A stretch of 64,000 nt of DNA from Paenibacillus sp. V4I3 (lineage in GTDB: Bacteria > Bacillota > Bacilli > Paenibacillales > NBRC-103111). The position numbers were made by a program, and so were the translations under genes. The notes under the pieces are model-generated. The model ran no database searches and was not told the origin of the DNA. It saw nothing but the letters and a program-made list of their open reading frames with translations. Positions 26,031 to 35,285 of the stretch are shown in pieces. The number at the start of each line of letters is the position of its first letter. Within the stretch, counting starts at the first letter, position 1. The stretch covers positions 3,694,501 through 3,758,500 of the forward strand of contig NZ_JAUSZA010000001.1 of the NCBI RefSeq assembly GCF_030817215.1. Direction: 5' to 3'.

Positions 26031-26984
26031 GTGAATCCCCAAGTGAATAAGGTTATCCATCCGAAAAAGAGAAGAAAGTGGTCTTTGGACAAGAAAGAAG
26101 CGCTAGAAGGCTATGGTTTCGTTGCTCCGTGGTTTATTGGTTTTCTGATATTTACAGCCGGTCCTCTTTTGTTCTCTTTATACGCTAGCTTTACGAACTA
26201 TGACATCACTTCACGTATGGACTTTATTGGTTTCGACAACTATAAACGCATGTTTACGGAAGATCCTTTATTCTGGAAATCACTCCGAAATACCCTTTAC
26301 TATGTTGCACTTGCCGTTCCGTTAACCACGATGGGCTCTGTGATTCTTGCCGTTTTACTGAATGTGAAAATTCCCGGCATGCGATGGTTTCGGACGATTT
26401 ACTATCTGCCAACTGTCTTGTCCGGTGTAGCTGTTTATATGCTTTGGATGATGCTTCTTAACCCAGATTCAGGTCTCATTAATACGGTGCTCGGCTGGAT
26501 TGGAATTGAAGGACCTGCTTGGCTAACGGATCCGGCTTGGACGAAAAATGCGATTGTCATGATGAAAATGTGGGCAGTCGGCGGAGGGATGCTGCTGTTT
26601 CTAGCGGCGTTGCAAGGAGTATCCGATCATTTGTATGAAGCAGCCGAGATTGATGGCGCATCCAGTATTCGTAAGCTTTGGCATATCACTGTGCCGATGA
26701 TTACGCCAGTTATCTTCTTTGATGTTGTCACAAGTTTAATCGGCGGCTTCCAAATTTTCCAGGAGGGTTATGTCATGGCCGATGACCCTGGAGCTCCGGG
26801 ATCTCCGGCGAACTCCCTCTTATTTTTCAATCTTCATATGTTCTTGAAAGCTTTCAAAATATTCGATATGGGATACGCCATGGCAATGGCTTGGTTCCTA
26901 TTCATTATCGCAATTATCGTTACTATCATTAATATGGTGATGTCGAAATATTGGGTTCACTACGAAGGAGGAGATTCGCGATGA
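26031..26984 (+). CDS. Sugar ABC transporter permease (MalF/UgpA-like)
   Basis: A 317-residue permease with about six helices and the EAA loop LYEAAEIDGASSIRKLWHIT, typical of the first permease of CUT1 sugar importers. The GTG start follows AAGGAGG by seven bases. It overlaps the second permease gene by four bases. No ATPase gene is linked, so a shared MsmX/UgpC-type ATPase encoded elsewhere is expected. Confidence 0.92.
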   Translation: MNPQVNKVIHPKKRRKWSLDKKEALEGYGFVAPWFIGFLIFTAGPLLFSLYASFTNYDITSRMDFIGFDNYKRMFTEDPLFWKSLRNTLYYVALAVPLTTMGSVILAVLLNVKIPGMRWFRTIYYLPTVLSGVAVYMLWMMLLNPDSGLINTVLGWIGIEGPAWLTDPAWTKNAIVMMKMWAVGGGMLLFLAALQGVSDHLYEAAEIDGASSIRKLWHITVPMITPVIFFDVVTSLIGGFQIFQEGYVMADDPGAPGSPANSLLFFNLHMFLKAFKIFDMGYAMAMAWFLFIIAIIVTIINMVMSKYWVHYEGGDSR

Positions 26985-27862
26985 CTGTCGCTGCAGCCGC
27001 ATCTAAGAAATCGTACCATCAAAGCCGCAAGACCAAGCAAAGGATCTCCAAATGGGTCGTAACCCTTATTCTCATTGTCGGCAGTTTATCGTTTCTCATG
27101 CCGTTCTGGTGGATGATTCAAACATCTTTGAAATCATTGACAGAAGTGGTGACCTATCCACCGACCTGGTTTCCTAAAAAATTCGTTTGGGCTAACTATA
27201 AAGAGGCTTGGGAAGCAGGGAATTTCGCGAGATATTCGGCCAATTCGCTGCTAATCGCTTTAACCGCGGTTTTCGCGCATGTAATCTCAAACTCATTCAT
27301 CGCTTATGGATTTGCGAAGATTCGTTTTCCTGGAAAAGGGCTGTTGTTTTCCATTATTCTTGGAACGATGATTATTCCGGGATTCGTGACACTCATTCCA
27401 CAGTACATTTTATTTTCAAAATTGCATTGGGTGGGTACTTACTTGCCCTTAGTCATTCCAGGTTTTTTCGGAAGTGCATTTCATATCTTCCTTATACGTC
27501 AATTCTATTTGGGAATTCCCAATGATTTAGTTGAAGCAGCAAAAATTGACGGCGCAAGCCACTTGTATATTTGGCGTTCGATTATGCTTCCGCTGGCTAA
27601 ACCAGCACTCGCTACGGTGGCAATCGGTACTTTTACTGGAGCCTGGAATGATTTCCTTGGACCGCTGCTTTATGTAAATGATGAATCAAAATATACGCTG
27701 CAGCTTGGTTTACAGGCTTTCAAGGTCAGTTCGGGCGTTAGCCAATGGCACTTGCTGATGGCAGGTTCGGTGATGGTGATGATTCCGGTCATCGCAATAT
27801 TCTTCATTTTCCAAAGATACTTTATCGAGGGAATGAACATCAGTGCTGGTACGAAAGGGTAA
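26981..27862 (+). CDS. Sugar ABC transporter permease (MalG/UgpE-like)
   Basis: A 293-residue permease with the CUT1 hallmark EAA loop LVEAAKIDGASHLYIWRSIM and the conserved MPFWWMIQTSLKS and TFTGAWNDFLGPLLYV segments. The Met at 26981 sits in an ATGA overlap with the previous gene and behind AAGGAGGAG; an earlier in-frame TTG lies inside the upstream gene and is not needed. It forms the channel together with the permease before it. Confidence 0.92.
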   Translation: MTVAAAASKKSYHQSRKTKQRISKWVVTLILIVGSLSFLMPFWWMIQTSLKSLTEVVTYPPTWFPKKFVWANYKEAWEAGNFARYSANSLLIALTAVFAHVISNSFIAYGFAKIRFPGKGLLFSIILGTMIIPGFVTLIPQYILFSKLHWVGTYLPLVIPGFFGSAFHIFLIRQFYLGIPNDLVEAAKIDGASHLYIWRSIMLPLAKPALATVAIGTFTGAWNDFLGPLLYVNDESKYTLQLGLQAFKVSSGVSQWHLLMAGSVMVMIPVIAIFFIFQRYFIEGMNISAGTKG

Positions 27863-27875
27863 GGAGGACAAAAAC

Positions 27876-30596
27876 TTGGATCGCAAATATCGTGTGTTTA
27901 TTTACCATCATACCCATTGGGATCGGGAGTGGTGGGCGACGATGCAGGATTTCCGTATCCGCTTGGTAGAGCTTATCGATGAACTGTTGGATACGATGGA
28001 TAACGATCCGGAGTTCCGCTGCTTTTTGCTCGATGGTCAAACGATCGTCTTGAAGGATTATCTGGAGATTCGGCCTGAAAATCAAGAACGTCTTCTGCGA
28101 TATATCCATGAAAACAGGATTCAATGCGGTCCATGGTACATCTTGCCGGACGAGTTTCTAGTCAGCGGTGAGGCACATGTGCGCAATTTGATGCTAGGTG
28201 CACGTATGGCTGAGAAGCTCGGCTATACAAACTTAGATGTCGGTTATATCCCGGATACATTTGGTCATATCTCGCAGATGCCGCAGATTCTCCAAGGCTT
28301 CGGGATAGACAACGCGATGGTTTGGCGAGGGCTAGGCGGTGCTTCACCCGATTTTAAACAAGAGTTTCTGTGGGAAGCTCCAGATGGTACGCAAGTGTTC
28401 ACGTACTGGTTCCCAGATGGCTATTATATGGTGGATTTTCTCCATTTTGACAATCTGAACAAGACGTATGACGAAACGTACGGCAGAGTTCGTAAATCCT
28501 TGGAACGCTGGGCACCACGGGCAACGACGCATTGCCTGCTAATGCCCTACGGCGGTGATCACAGGCTGATTGATGCGCGTTTACCGCGATTGCTGAAGCA
28601 GGTAGGCGAAGATTTGAAAGAAATCGCGGAGCTGCATTGGGGGACAACGAAGGATTTCATCGAAGCCGTTCGCAGTCAGAATCCTTCATTGGAAGTTATT
28701 CATGGCGAGCTTCGTCACTTTGGCGCAGATTTGCCTCATGTATTACCCGGTGTATTGTCCGCACGCCTATATTTAAAACGACATAATTTCATCGGACAGT
28801 TGGCTTTGGAACGCTTTGCAGAACCTTTCTCAGCACTTGCCTGGCTAAGTGGCCGTAAGTACGAATCCACAATGCTATGGACGGCATGGGAGCTTCTTGT
28901 TCAGAATCATCCACATGACAGTATTTGTGGTTGCAGTATTGACGAAGTACATCGGGAGATGCTGCCAAGGTTCGCGCAATCCAAACAAATAGCTGACATT
29001 TTGACTGAGAAGAGCATTCAACACATCAACAATCAAATTGATACAAGCGATTTGGAAGATGGTGCGTTGGCGATTGTTATCCATAACTCACTCAGCTGGA
29101 CGCGTGACGACACGGCTTTCGTCTGGACGGATCGAAAGTTAATGGTTCATCCAAGAACCTATATGCTGGAGGATTCGGAAGGAAATGAGGTTCCTTTTCA
29201 GGTGAAGGAAGTCAGCGGCATGAAGCCTATGACGGATAAGCATTTTTATACGGAAATAAGTTTTTCGGCTACAGACCTTCCCGGTTTTGGCTATAAGACC
29301 TATTCTTTGCGTAAAAGGGAAGCGGTTTGCGACCCCAAACAGGTGTTTTTCAACGCACTGCTGCCATCTGCCAAGATGAAGGGCAGCGAAGCCGTAACTG
29401 ATTTGCAAATCGGATCCAATATCTTGGAAAATACTTTACTGCGAGTTGAAATTAATCAGCATAACGGCACGCTGCGCATTACCGACAAACAAAGCGGCCT
29501 TATTTATGAAGGTTTAGGCGCTTTTGAAAGCGGAGGGGATGCTGGGGATACCTATAATTATGCAGCCCCATTAGTTGATCGAGTGCTCCGCACGACGGAA
29601 ACTCCCGTCAGAGTACACGTTTCCGCAGCTGAGGTTGGTTATGCGAGAGGAACGCTTCAAGTGGATATCGATTGGTCCTTGCCGAAGAAGCTTAGCGGTG
29701 ACCGATTAAGCAGAGAAGCCGTCTACACAGATTATCGGATTACGAATTATGTGACGCTTGCAGCAGGATCCGCAAGAGTGGATGTGCGCACAGCGTGGAA
29801 CAATCAAGCGGAAGACCATCGACTACGGGTATTGTTTCCACTTGATGAGAAGTTCAAGGTCTCGCATGCCGAAGGGCATTTCGATGTTGTGGAAAGAGAA
29901 GCATCTGTTAATGATCACGGTGATGGATGGCCAGAAACGTATGTGCAGCAGAAGCCTCAGCAAGGTTTTGTCAGTGTGAATGGCTGTGATAAAGGAATGA
30001 CAGTAGCCAATAAAGGGCTGACCGAGTATGACATGCTGGATGATAAGCAGAGTACGCTGGCTATCACTTTATTAAGGGCTGTAGGCTGGTTGTCTCGGGA
30101 GGATACGCTGATTAGGGTCGGCGGCGCAGGTCCTGAAACACCTGTACCCGATGCGCAGAGTCTTGGGTTCAATGAAGCGGAGTATGCGATATTTGTTCAT
30201 CAAGGAGATTGGCTGGATTCTAATATTTCTCCAAGGGTTCATGAGTATTTAACAGCTAGCTATGGATCGATAACGGGGAAACATGAGGGTGTTTTGGCAA
30301 AAAAAGATGGTTGGCTGGATATAGAGGGAAATCATACCCTCATGCTCAGCGCCTGCAAAAAAGCGGAGAAGTCCGATGCCCTTATATTGCGCTTCTGGAA
30401 TACAGCTAAAAAAGCTACCTCAGCAAAAGTAAGAATGAAGATAAAGCCTGATCAGGTACGCTACGTGAAATTGAATGAGCAGTCAATGGATACGAAAGAT
30501 CTCAACATGGATGCCGACGGAGCATTCACGGTTCATGCGAAAGGTGCTGAAATCATTACGCTCGAAATCAGTTTTCCATCTGTAAAAACCAAATAG
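27876..30596 (+). CDS. Alpha-mannosidase, GH38 (MngB-like)
   Basis: A 906-residue cytoplasmic retaining glycosidase. The N-terminal barrel shows HTHWDREWW (zinc ligands His14 and Asp16), the nucleophile motif GYIPDTFGHISQ (Asp127) and HPHDSICGCS with a further zinc His. A three-helix bundle and the large C-terminal beta domains follow. The HTHWDREWW form is typical of the MngB group, which removes mannose from 2-O-mannosylglycerate or oligosaccharides. The TTG start is set by AAGGAGG eight bases upstream. It comes directly after the importer genes, so it probably acts on the imported glycoside. No signal peptide is present. Confidence 0.9.
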   Translation: MDRKYRVFIYHHTHWDREWWATMQDFRIRLVELIDELLDTMDNDPEFRCFLLDGQTIVLKDYLEIRPENQERLLRYIHENRIQCGPWYILPDEFLVSGEAHVRNLMLGARMAEKLGYTNLDVGYIPDTFGHISQMPQILQGFGIDNAMVWRGLGGASPDFKQEFLWEAPDGTQVFTYWFPDGYYMVDFLHFDNLNKTYDETYGRVRKSLERWAPRATTHCLLMPYGGDHRLIDARLPRLLKQVGEDLKEIAELHWGTTKDFIEAVRSQNPSLEVIHGELRHFGADLPHVLPGVLSARLYLKRHNFIGQLALERFAEPFSALAWLSGRKYESTMLWTAWELLVQNHPHDSICGCSIDEVHREMLPRFAQSKQIADILTEKSIQHINNQIDTSDLEDGALAIVIHNSLSWTRDDTAFVWTDRKLMVHPRTYMLEDSEGNEVPFQVKEVSGMKPMTDKHFYTEISFSATDLPGFGYKTYSLRKREAVCDPKQVFFNALLPSAKMKGSEAVTDLQIGSNILENTLLRVEINQHNGTLRITDKQSGLIYEGLGAFESGGDAGDTYNYAAPLVDRVLRTTETPVRVHVSAAEVGYARGTLQVDIDWSLPKKLSGDRLSREAVYTDYRITNYVTLAAGSARVDVRTAWNNQAEDHRLRVLFPLDEKFKVSHAEGHFDVVEREASVNDHGDGWPETYVQQKPQQGFVSVNGCDKGMTVANKGLTEYDMLDDKQSTLAITLLRAVGWLSREDTLIRVGGAGPETPVPDAQSLGFNEAEYAIFVHQGDWLDSNISPRVHEYLTASYGSITGKHEGVLAKKDGWLDIEGNHTLMLSACKKAEKSDALILRFWNTAKKATSAKVRMKIKPDQVRYVKLNEQSMDTKDLNMDADGAFTVHAKGAEIITLEISFPSVKTK

Positions 30597-30617
30597 ATAA
30601 AACGAGGAGAGATTACC

Positions 30618-31535
30618 ATGAATACTGAATTAAGACCCAAAAACGTCATTACGCTCAAACAAGCCTTAGAGGTAGCTGAAAAATATGGGTTCGCTATTGG
30701 CTCGTTTTCCCCTCGATATACACCGATGATTACGCCCGTTTTGAGGGCTGCCGAGAAGATGAAATCTCCAGCCATTGTTCAGATTTCTCACAAAGAACTA
30801 ATTCGATATGGGATTACACCAAAGGAATTTGCCGATGAATTTTATGAAAAAGTGGTGTCGGAAGGAATAACCGTGCCCTTAGTCCTGCATCTTGATCATA
30901 CCAAGGAATTGGAAACCATCGCTCTTGCGATTGACGCCGGCTTCACCTCGGTCATGATTGATGCCTCTGAGAAAAATTTAGAGGACAATATTAGCACATC
31001 CAAAGAGGTCGCTGATTATGCCCATGCGAAGGGTGTTTCCGTTGAAGCGGAGCTCGGCATGATCGGAACGACGGATTTCGTGGAAACGGATAAAGATGAG
31101 GAGCTGTATACCGATCCTCAGGAAGCGAAAAGATTCGTTAATGAAACGAATATTGATGCATTGGCGGTTTCCTGCGGGACAGCCCATGGCGTTTATATGG
31201 TTAGACAGCCTAAAATCGATGTCGCTCGATTGCAAGAAATTCGTTCACTTACCCCCGTACATCTTGTTCTGCATGGCGGTTCCGGTGTACCTGCCGAAAT
31301 GATGGAAGGAGCTATTCGCCTTCCGAGCGGCGGTGTGAGTAAAGTGAATATCGCAACGGACTTGGAGCTATCTTTCTTGGGGGCATTGGGACGGGAAGAG
31401 AGACTGACAAATGAAGAATGCAAAGCATTGGAACCTTCTCTTTTGGGAAAGGGGAGAGCCGCTGTTGAAAGCACGGTCATTGATAAAATGATTCATTTCT
31501 TAGGAAGCAAAGCGCAGGCAGATCATTTTATTTAA
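30618..31535 (+). CDS. Class II fructose-bisphosphate aldolase-family protein (copy 1)
   Basis: A 305-residue zinc aldolase-type TIM barrel. HLDHTKELE (His91, Asp93, His94) gives the catalytic Asp and zinc ligands, followed by FTSVMIDASEKNLEDNI, the second zinc His in SCGTAHGVY and LHGGSGVP, and the phosphate-binding KVNIATDLEL. Members cleave ketose (bis)phosphates to dihydroxyacetone phosphate and an aldehyde. It resembles GatY/KbaY/FbaA without matching any of them closely by eye. A close paralogue lies at 51479, next to another GH38 gene. Substrate is unknown; a phosphorylated ketose from the imported sugar is expected. Confidence 0.88.
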   Translation: MNTELRPKNVITLKQALEVAEKYGFAIGSFSPRYTPMITPVLRAAEKMKSPAIVQISHKELIRYGITPKEFADEFYEKVVSEGITVPLVLHLDHTKELETIALAIDAGFTSVMIDASEKNLEDNISTSKEVADYAHAKGVSVEAELGMIGTTDFVETDKDEELYTDPQEAKRFVNETNIDALAVSCGTAHGVYMVRQPKIDVARLQEIRSLTPVHLVLHGGSGVPAEMMEGAIRLPSGGVSKVNIATDLELSFLGALGREERLTNEECKALEPSLLGKGRAAVESTVIDKMIHFLGSKAQADHFI

Positions 31536-31696
31536 AGGGATAAAGGGATAAATGGCTAGGGAATGGGAGCTTATATGGAAAAAAAGGTGAACCCCCTCTG
31601 TGAGGACTGGTGGGCGTGATAGCATAACTCCAATATTCGATTTTGAGTGAGTCGTTCAGCAGACTCGTGAGGGAAGATTGGGCTATCGTGGTTACC

Positions 31697-31772
31697 AGTG
31701 TTGTATCTTTTACAACAATTCACACGCCAAAAGGCTGTTTTGCATGTTGAAGTTGCAGTTTGTACAACATTT
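31697..31772. repeat. Intergenic paired-hairpin repeat, copy B (inverted relative to A)
   Basis: The perfect TGTTGTA/TACAACA hairpin at 31699-31717 and a second palindrome GTTGCA...TACAAC near 31752-31768. The reverse complement lines up with copy A in both hairpins and in spacing. Confidence 0.55.
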
Positions 31773-31943
31773 CGAGCCCATTTCTTGCGATATGGCCTGA
31801 TTTGGTTTCATTCATCCGGCAACCTCAAGTGAGCCTATATGACAATGGATTCCGATTTAAGCCACCTCCTTTGCCAGATTTATATGGGTTGGGTTCCGTT
31901 TCGCTTGCCTAATAGCGACTCTCTAGGTAAATAACGCATCGAC

Positions 31944-31991
31944 GTTCCCCTTCATGTGGGTTCTGGACGTTATGTTCCCATTCATGAGGGT
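31944..31991 (+). repeat. Direct repeat upstream of the MBL-fold gene
   Basis: GTTCCCCTTCATGTGGGT (31944-31961) and GTTCCCATTCATGAGGGT (31974-31991) match at 16 of 18 positions with a 30-base period, about three helical turns. This suggests a regulator-binding pair about 90-130 bases before the next gene. Confidence 0.55.
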
Positions 31992-32075
31992 ATGGTTAGT
32001 ACCGCGCATGAAGTAGAACAGCACGATACCTGAGACCTAGTCTCTGGTTATTTTTAATAATAGGAGGAATCTCCA

Positions 32076-32801
32076 ATGTCTAAAGCTGTTAAACTCGCAG
32101 AAGACTTCTACGTTGTGTCTGGCGACAAGCTGACTCATCCGTGGGATGCGAGTGCTTATTTGATTACTGGCAAAGAGCCTGTGCTAATAGATTGTGGAGG
32201 TGTAGATGGCTATCCGGCGTTAAAGCGCAACTTAGGAGAGCTTGGAGTGCGTCCGCAAGATATTACGAAAGTAATAGCCACTCATGGTCATTGGGACCAT
32301 GTATCCGGCTTCGCGCAGTTGGCGCAAGAAAGCAGCGCTGAGTTGTGGATTCACGAAGAAGATCGGGAGCAAGTGGAGCAAGGCGATTACGATCGAACGG
32401 GTGCTTTTCTCTATGGCAAGCCTTTTCCTGCTTTGCAAGTACATCGGACGCTAAATGACGGGGAGACGCTGCACGTAGGCAGGTTCTCGCTGGAAATTAT
32501 TCATACGCCAGGTCATACTCCTGGGAGTGTATCGCTGCGGCTAACGGATGGCATTCACAAAATTCTGATCGCCGGTGATACCCTATGGGGAGGTTACCAT
32601 ACTAAAGTCGGATCTGATATTGATGCTTGGGGCCATTCATTGGATAAGCTGTTGACCTATGATTTTGACTTGATGACCTTCGGTCATTTGCCTCCGACGT
32701 TGGTCTATGACGCCAAAACGAAAGTAGCCGAGGCACGGAAACAGCTGGGTGCATATTTTAACCCATGGTTCAAGCCCATGTATGAGACTTTTCAGTATTA
32801 A
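32076..32801 (+). CDS. Metallo-beta-lactamase-fold hydrolase
   Basis: A 241-residue MBL-fold protein with the metal motif THGHWDHVSG (His70, His72, Asp74, His75), then HTPGHTPGS, AGDTLWGG with the bridging Asp, and FGHLPP with the last His. These are glyoxalase II-like hydrolases; the substrate is unknown. GGAGGAATCTCCA precedes the ATG. It lies between the aldolase and the second GH38 gene, so it may hydrolyse a thioester or phosphoester by-product of the glycoside pathway; that is inference from context. Confidence 0.85.
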   Translation: MSKAVKLAEDFYVVSGDKLTHPWDASAYLITGKEPVLIDCGGVDGYPALKRNLGELGVRPQDITKVIATHGHWDHVSGFAQLAQESSAELWIHEEDREQVEQGDYDRTGAFLYGKPFPALQVHRTLNDGETLHVGRFSLEIIHTPGHTPGSVSLRLTDGIHKILIAGDTLWGGYHTKVGSDIDAWGHSLDKLLTYDFDLMTFGHLPPTLVYDAKTKVAEARKQLGAYFNPWFKPMYETFQY

Positions 32802-32836
32802 ATTCGCTCCAATATCCAATAAAGGTAGGGGAAATT

Positions 32837-35272
32837 ATGAAACAGAAGAAACTTTACATGATCGGGAATGCCCATTTGGATCCAGTTTGGCTTTGGCAGT
32901 GGCAGGAAGGCTTTCAAGAAACGAAAGCAACCTTCCGGTCAGCTCTCGATCGCATGAAAGAATATGATGATTTTATTTTCACCTCGAGCTCCGCTGCAAA
33001 CTATGAATGGGTTGAAAATAACGACAAAAAAATGTTTGAAGAAATTAAGGAGCGTGTACGTGAAGGCCGCTGGCAAATCGTTGGCGGATGGTGGATACAA
33101 CCGGATTGCAACATTCCCGGAGGGGAATCGTTTGTCCGTCAAGGCTTATATGGCCAGCGTTATTTCAAGGAGAAATTAGGTGTAACCGCGAAGGTGGGTT
33201 ATAACGTCGACAGCTTTGGACATCACGGCATGCTGCCGCAAATTTTGCTCAAAAGCGGTATGCCTTATTATATTTTTATGCGTCCTATGCCGAATGAGAA
33301 AGGCTTGCCGGGGCGTCTATTTCACTGGGAATCGGATGATGGCAGCCGTGTGCTGACCTACCGGATTCCATTTGAGTACTGCACATGGGGCAAGGACCTC
33401 GAGAAGCATGTTCGTCGTTGTATGGAGGAGTTGAAGGATCCTTTTGGCAACTTGATGGTCTTCTATGGGGTTGGCAACCATGGGGGAGGTCCAACGAAAG
33501 AAAATATCGACAGCATCAAGCGGATGAATGGGCTGCCTGAATTTCCGACGATGGAGATGGCTGCACCGAATGAATTTTTCGCCGATATGGAAGCTATGCA
33601 GCTGCCGATTCCAGTCGTCCACGATGATCTTCAGCACCATGCCAGTGGTTGTTATGCCGTTCATTCGGGCATTAAGCATTGGAATCGTCAAGCTGAGAAT
33701 AAGCTCATTGCAGCTGAAAAATGGTCCTCATGGGCTGAATTAAGAACAGGGCAAGCCTATCCAACAGATTTTCATCGTGCATGGAAAAATGTGTTGTTTA
33801 ACCAATTCCATGATATCCTTGCCGGAACTAGTCTTGAATCGGCATATGAGGATGCACGCAATATGCACGGTGAAGCGATGACGATTGCCGAACGTGGCTT
33901 GAACTATGCGATACAATCAATTTCCTGGCATATCGGCATCGAACAGGAAGATGGCATGAAGCCAATCGTTGTATTTAATCCTCATTCTTGGGAAAGCACC
34001 GTTAATATCGAGTTGGAAATTGGCGGCATCAAGGATACGACGACGTTAGTCGATGAGAACGGCAAGCAAGTTCCCTTCCAATTGGTACAATCTCAGGCAA
34101 CGGCTGGCGGCAGATACCGTCTTAGCTTTATTGCCCAGCTGCCGTCTATGGGGTATCAGGTGTATAAGGTGCTCACAGCTACGCAGGAACCTAAATTGGC
34201 ATCACATTCTATTAAAGCAAACGACTACGCGTTGGAAAATGATAGATTCCGCTTGGAATTTGATCCGAAGACAGGCTTCATCTCCAGCTTATTTGATAAA
34301 AAAGTAAATTATGAAGTATTCCGCGGGCCCGCAGCGAGACCTGTCGTTATCGAAGACAAGTCAGATACTTGGAGTCATAATGTTTTTCATTTCAACAATA
34401 AGATTGGCGAATTCATAGCGACAAGCGTTCAGCGCGTCGAGCATGGTCCGGTTAAATCAGTCATCCGAGTCACAAGTGAATATGGCAGCTCTAAGATCGT
34501 GCAGGATTTCACCTTATATAAACAATTGGACTATATCGATGTCAAAGTGACAGTGGACTGGCGTGAGCAGTTTAAAATGTTGAAATTGGTATTCCCAATC
34601 AACTTGGTATTTACGAAACAGACGTATGAAATCCCTTATGGATTCAAAGAGCGGGAGCATAATGGGGAAGAAGAGCCGGGGCAAAGCTGGGTAGATTATG
34701 GCGGTATTTTGCGTGACATTGGTGAGCACGGAGGGACTTCCTATGGTGTTTCCCTCATGAACGATGCAAAATACAGCTACAGCATTATGAATAAAGAGCT
34801 GGCGATGACGGTGATTCGCAGCCCGATTTATGCCCATCATGATCCTGTAGTTCCCGAGCCTCAGGGGCATTATTCCTTCATTGATCAAGGCATTCAGACG
34901 TTTAATTACAGACTGCTGCCGCATCAAGGCAGTTGGGAGCAGGCCGGCACGATCAAGCAAGCACTGGAGCTAAATCAGCGTCCGATCACGATCATCGAAA
35001 CCTATCATGAGGGAGAGCTTCCTCAAAAGGATTCCTATTTAAACGTAAATAAGGATAATATCATTGTCAGTGTAGTGAAAAAAGCCGAAGAAGGCAGTGA
35101 TCTGATTATTCGTGCTTATGAAACAACGCGAGAAACGACTGAGGCGACCATTCGTTTACCTCACTTGGAACGGGAAATTACAGCACAATTCGGTCCTTGC
35201 GAAATTAAAACTTTCCGTGTTCCTGCCGATCCGAGCCTCTCGGTTACAGAGACGGATCTAATCGAGTGGTAA
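32837..35272 (+). CDS. Alpha-mannosidase-type GH38 (copy 1 of a paralogous pair)
   Basis: An 811-residue cytoplasmic GH38 enzyme. It opens with IGNAHLDPVWLWQWQEG (zinc His13 and Asp15), then GGWWIQPDCNIPGGESFVRQ, the nucleophile motif GYNVDSFGHHG (Asp125) and NQFHDILAGTSLESAYEDA with the other zinc His. C-terminal beta domains follow. It is clearly different from the MngB-like enzyme at 27876 but nearly collinear with the 810-residue protein at 52417. AGGGGAAATT precedes the ATG. The gene ends 13 bases before the GH2 gene, so the two glycosidases are probably co-translated. Confidence 0.9.
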   Translation: MKQKKLYMIGNAHLDPVWLWQWQEGFQETKATFRSALDRMKEYDDFIFTSSSAANYEWVENNDKKMFEEIKERVREGRWQIVGGWWIQPDCNIPGGESFVRQGLYGQRYFKEKLGVTAKVGYNVDSFGHHGMLPQILLKSGMPYYIFMRPMPNEKGLPGRLFHWESDDGSRVLTYRIPFEYCTWGKDLEKHVRRCMEELKDPFGNLMVFYGVGNHGGGPTKENIDSIKRMNGLPEFPTMEMAAPNEFFADMEAMQLPIPVVHDDLQHHASGCYAVHSGIKHWNRQAENKLIAAEKWSSWAELRTGQAYPTDFHRAWKNVLFNQFHDILAGTSLESAYEDARNMHGEAMTIAERGLNYAIQSISWHIGIEQEDGMKPIVVFNPHSWESTVNIELEIGGIKDTTTLVDENGKQVPFQLVQSQATAGGRYRLSFIAQLPSMGYQVYKVLTATQEPKLASHSIKANDYALENDRFRLEFDPKTGFISSLFDKKVNYEVFRGPAARPVVIEDKSDTWSHNVFHFNNKIGEFIATSVQRVEHGPVKSVIRVTSEYGSSKIVQDFTLYKQLDYIDVKVTVDWREQFKMLKLVFPINLVFTKQTYEIPYGFKEREHNGEEEPGQSWVDYGGILRDIGEHGGTSYGVSLMNDAKYSYSIMNKELAMTVIRSPIYAHHDPVVPEPQGHYSFIDQGIQTFNYRLLPHQGSWEQAGTIKQALELNQRPITIIETYHEGELPQKDSYLNVNKDNIIVSVVKKAEEGSDLIIRAYETTRETTEATIRLPHLEREITAQFGPCEIKTFRVPADPSLSVTETDLIEW

Positions 35273-35285
35273 GGCGGTGAGAGAG

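Larger units (their letters stand above)
31536..32075. other. 540-bp gene-free gap inside the mannoside operon
   Basis: No gene is evident on either strand. It holds the second paired-hairpin repeat and a 30-bp-spaced direct repeat, each listed separately. No strong terminator or promoter is visible, so it is unclear whether transcription continues across it. Confidence 0.6.

Noticed and set aside
27843..27875. Earlier start of the MngB-like mannosidase overlapping the permease gene
   Set aside because: The AAGGAGG site directly before the TTG at 27876 fixes the start.
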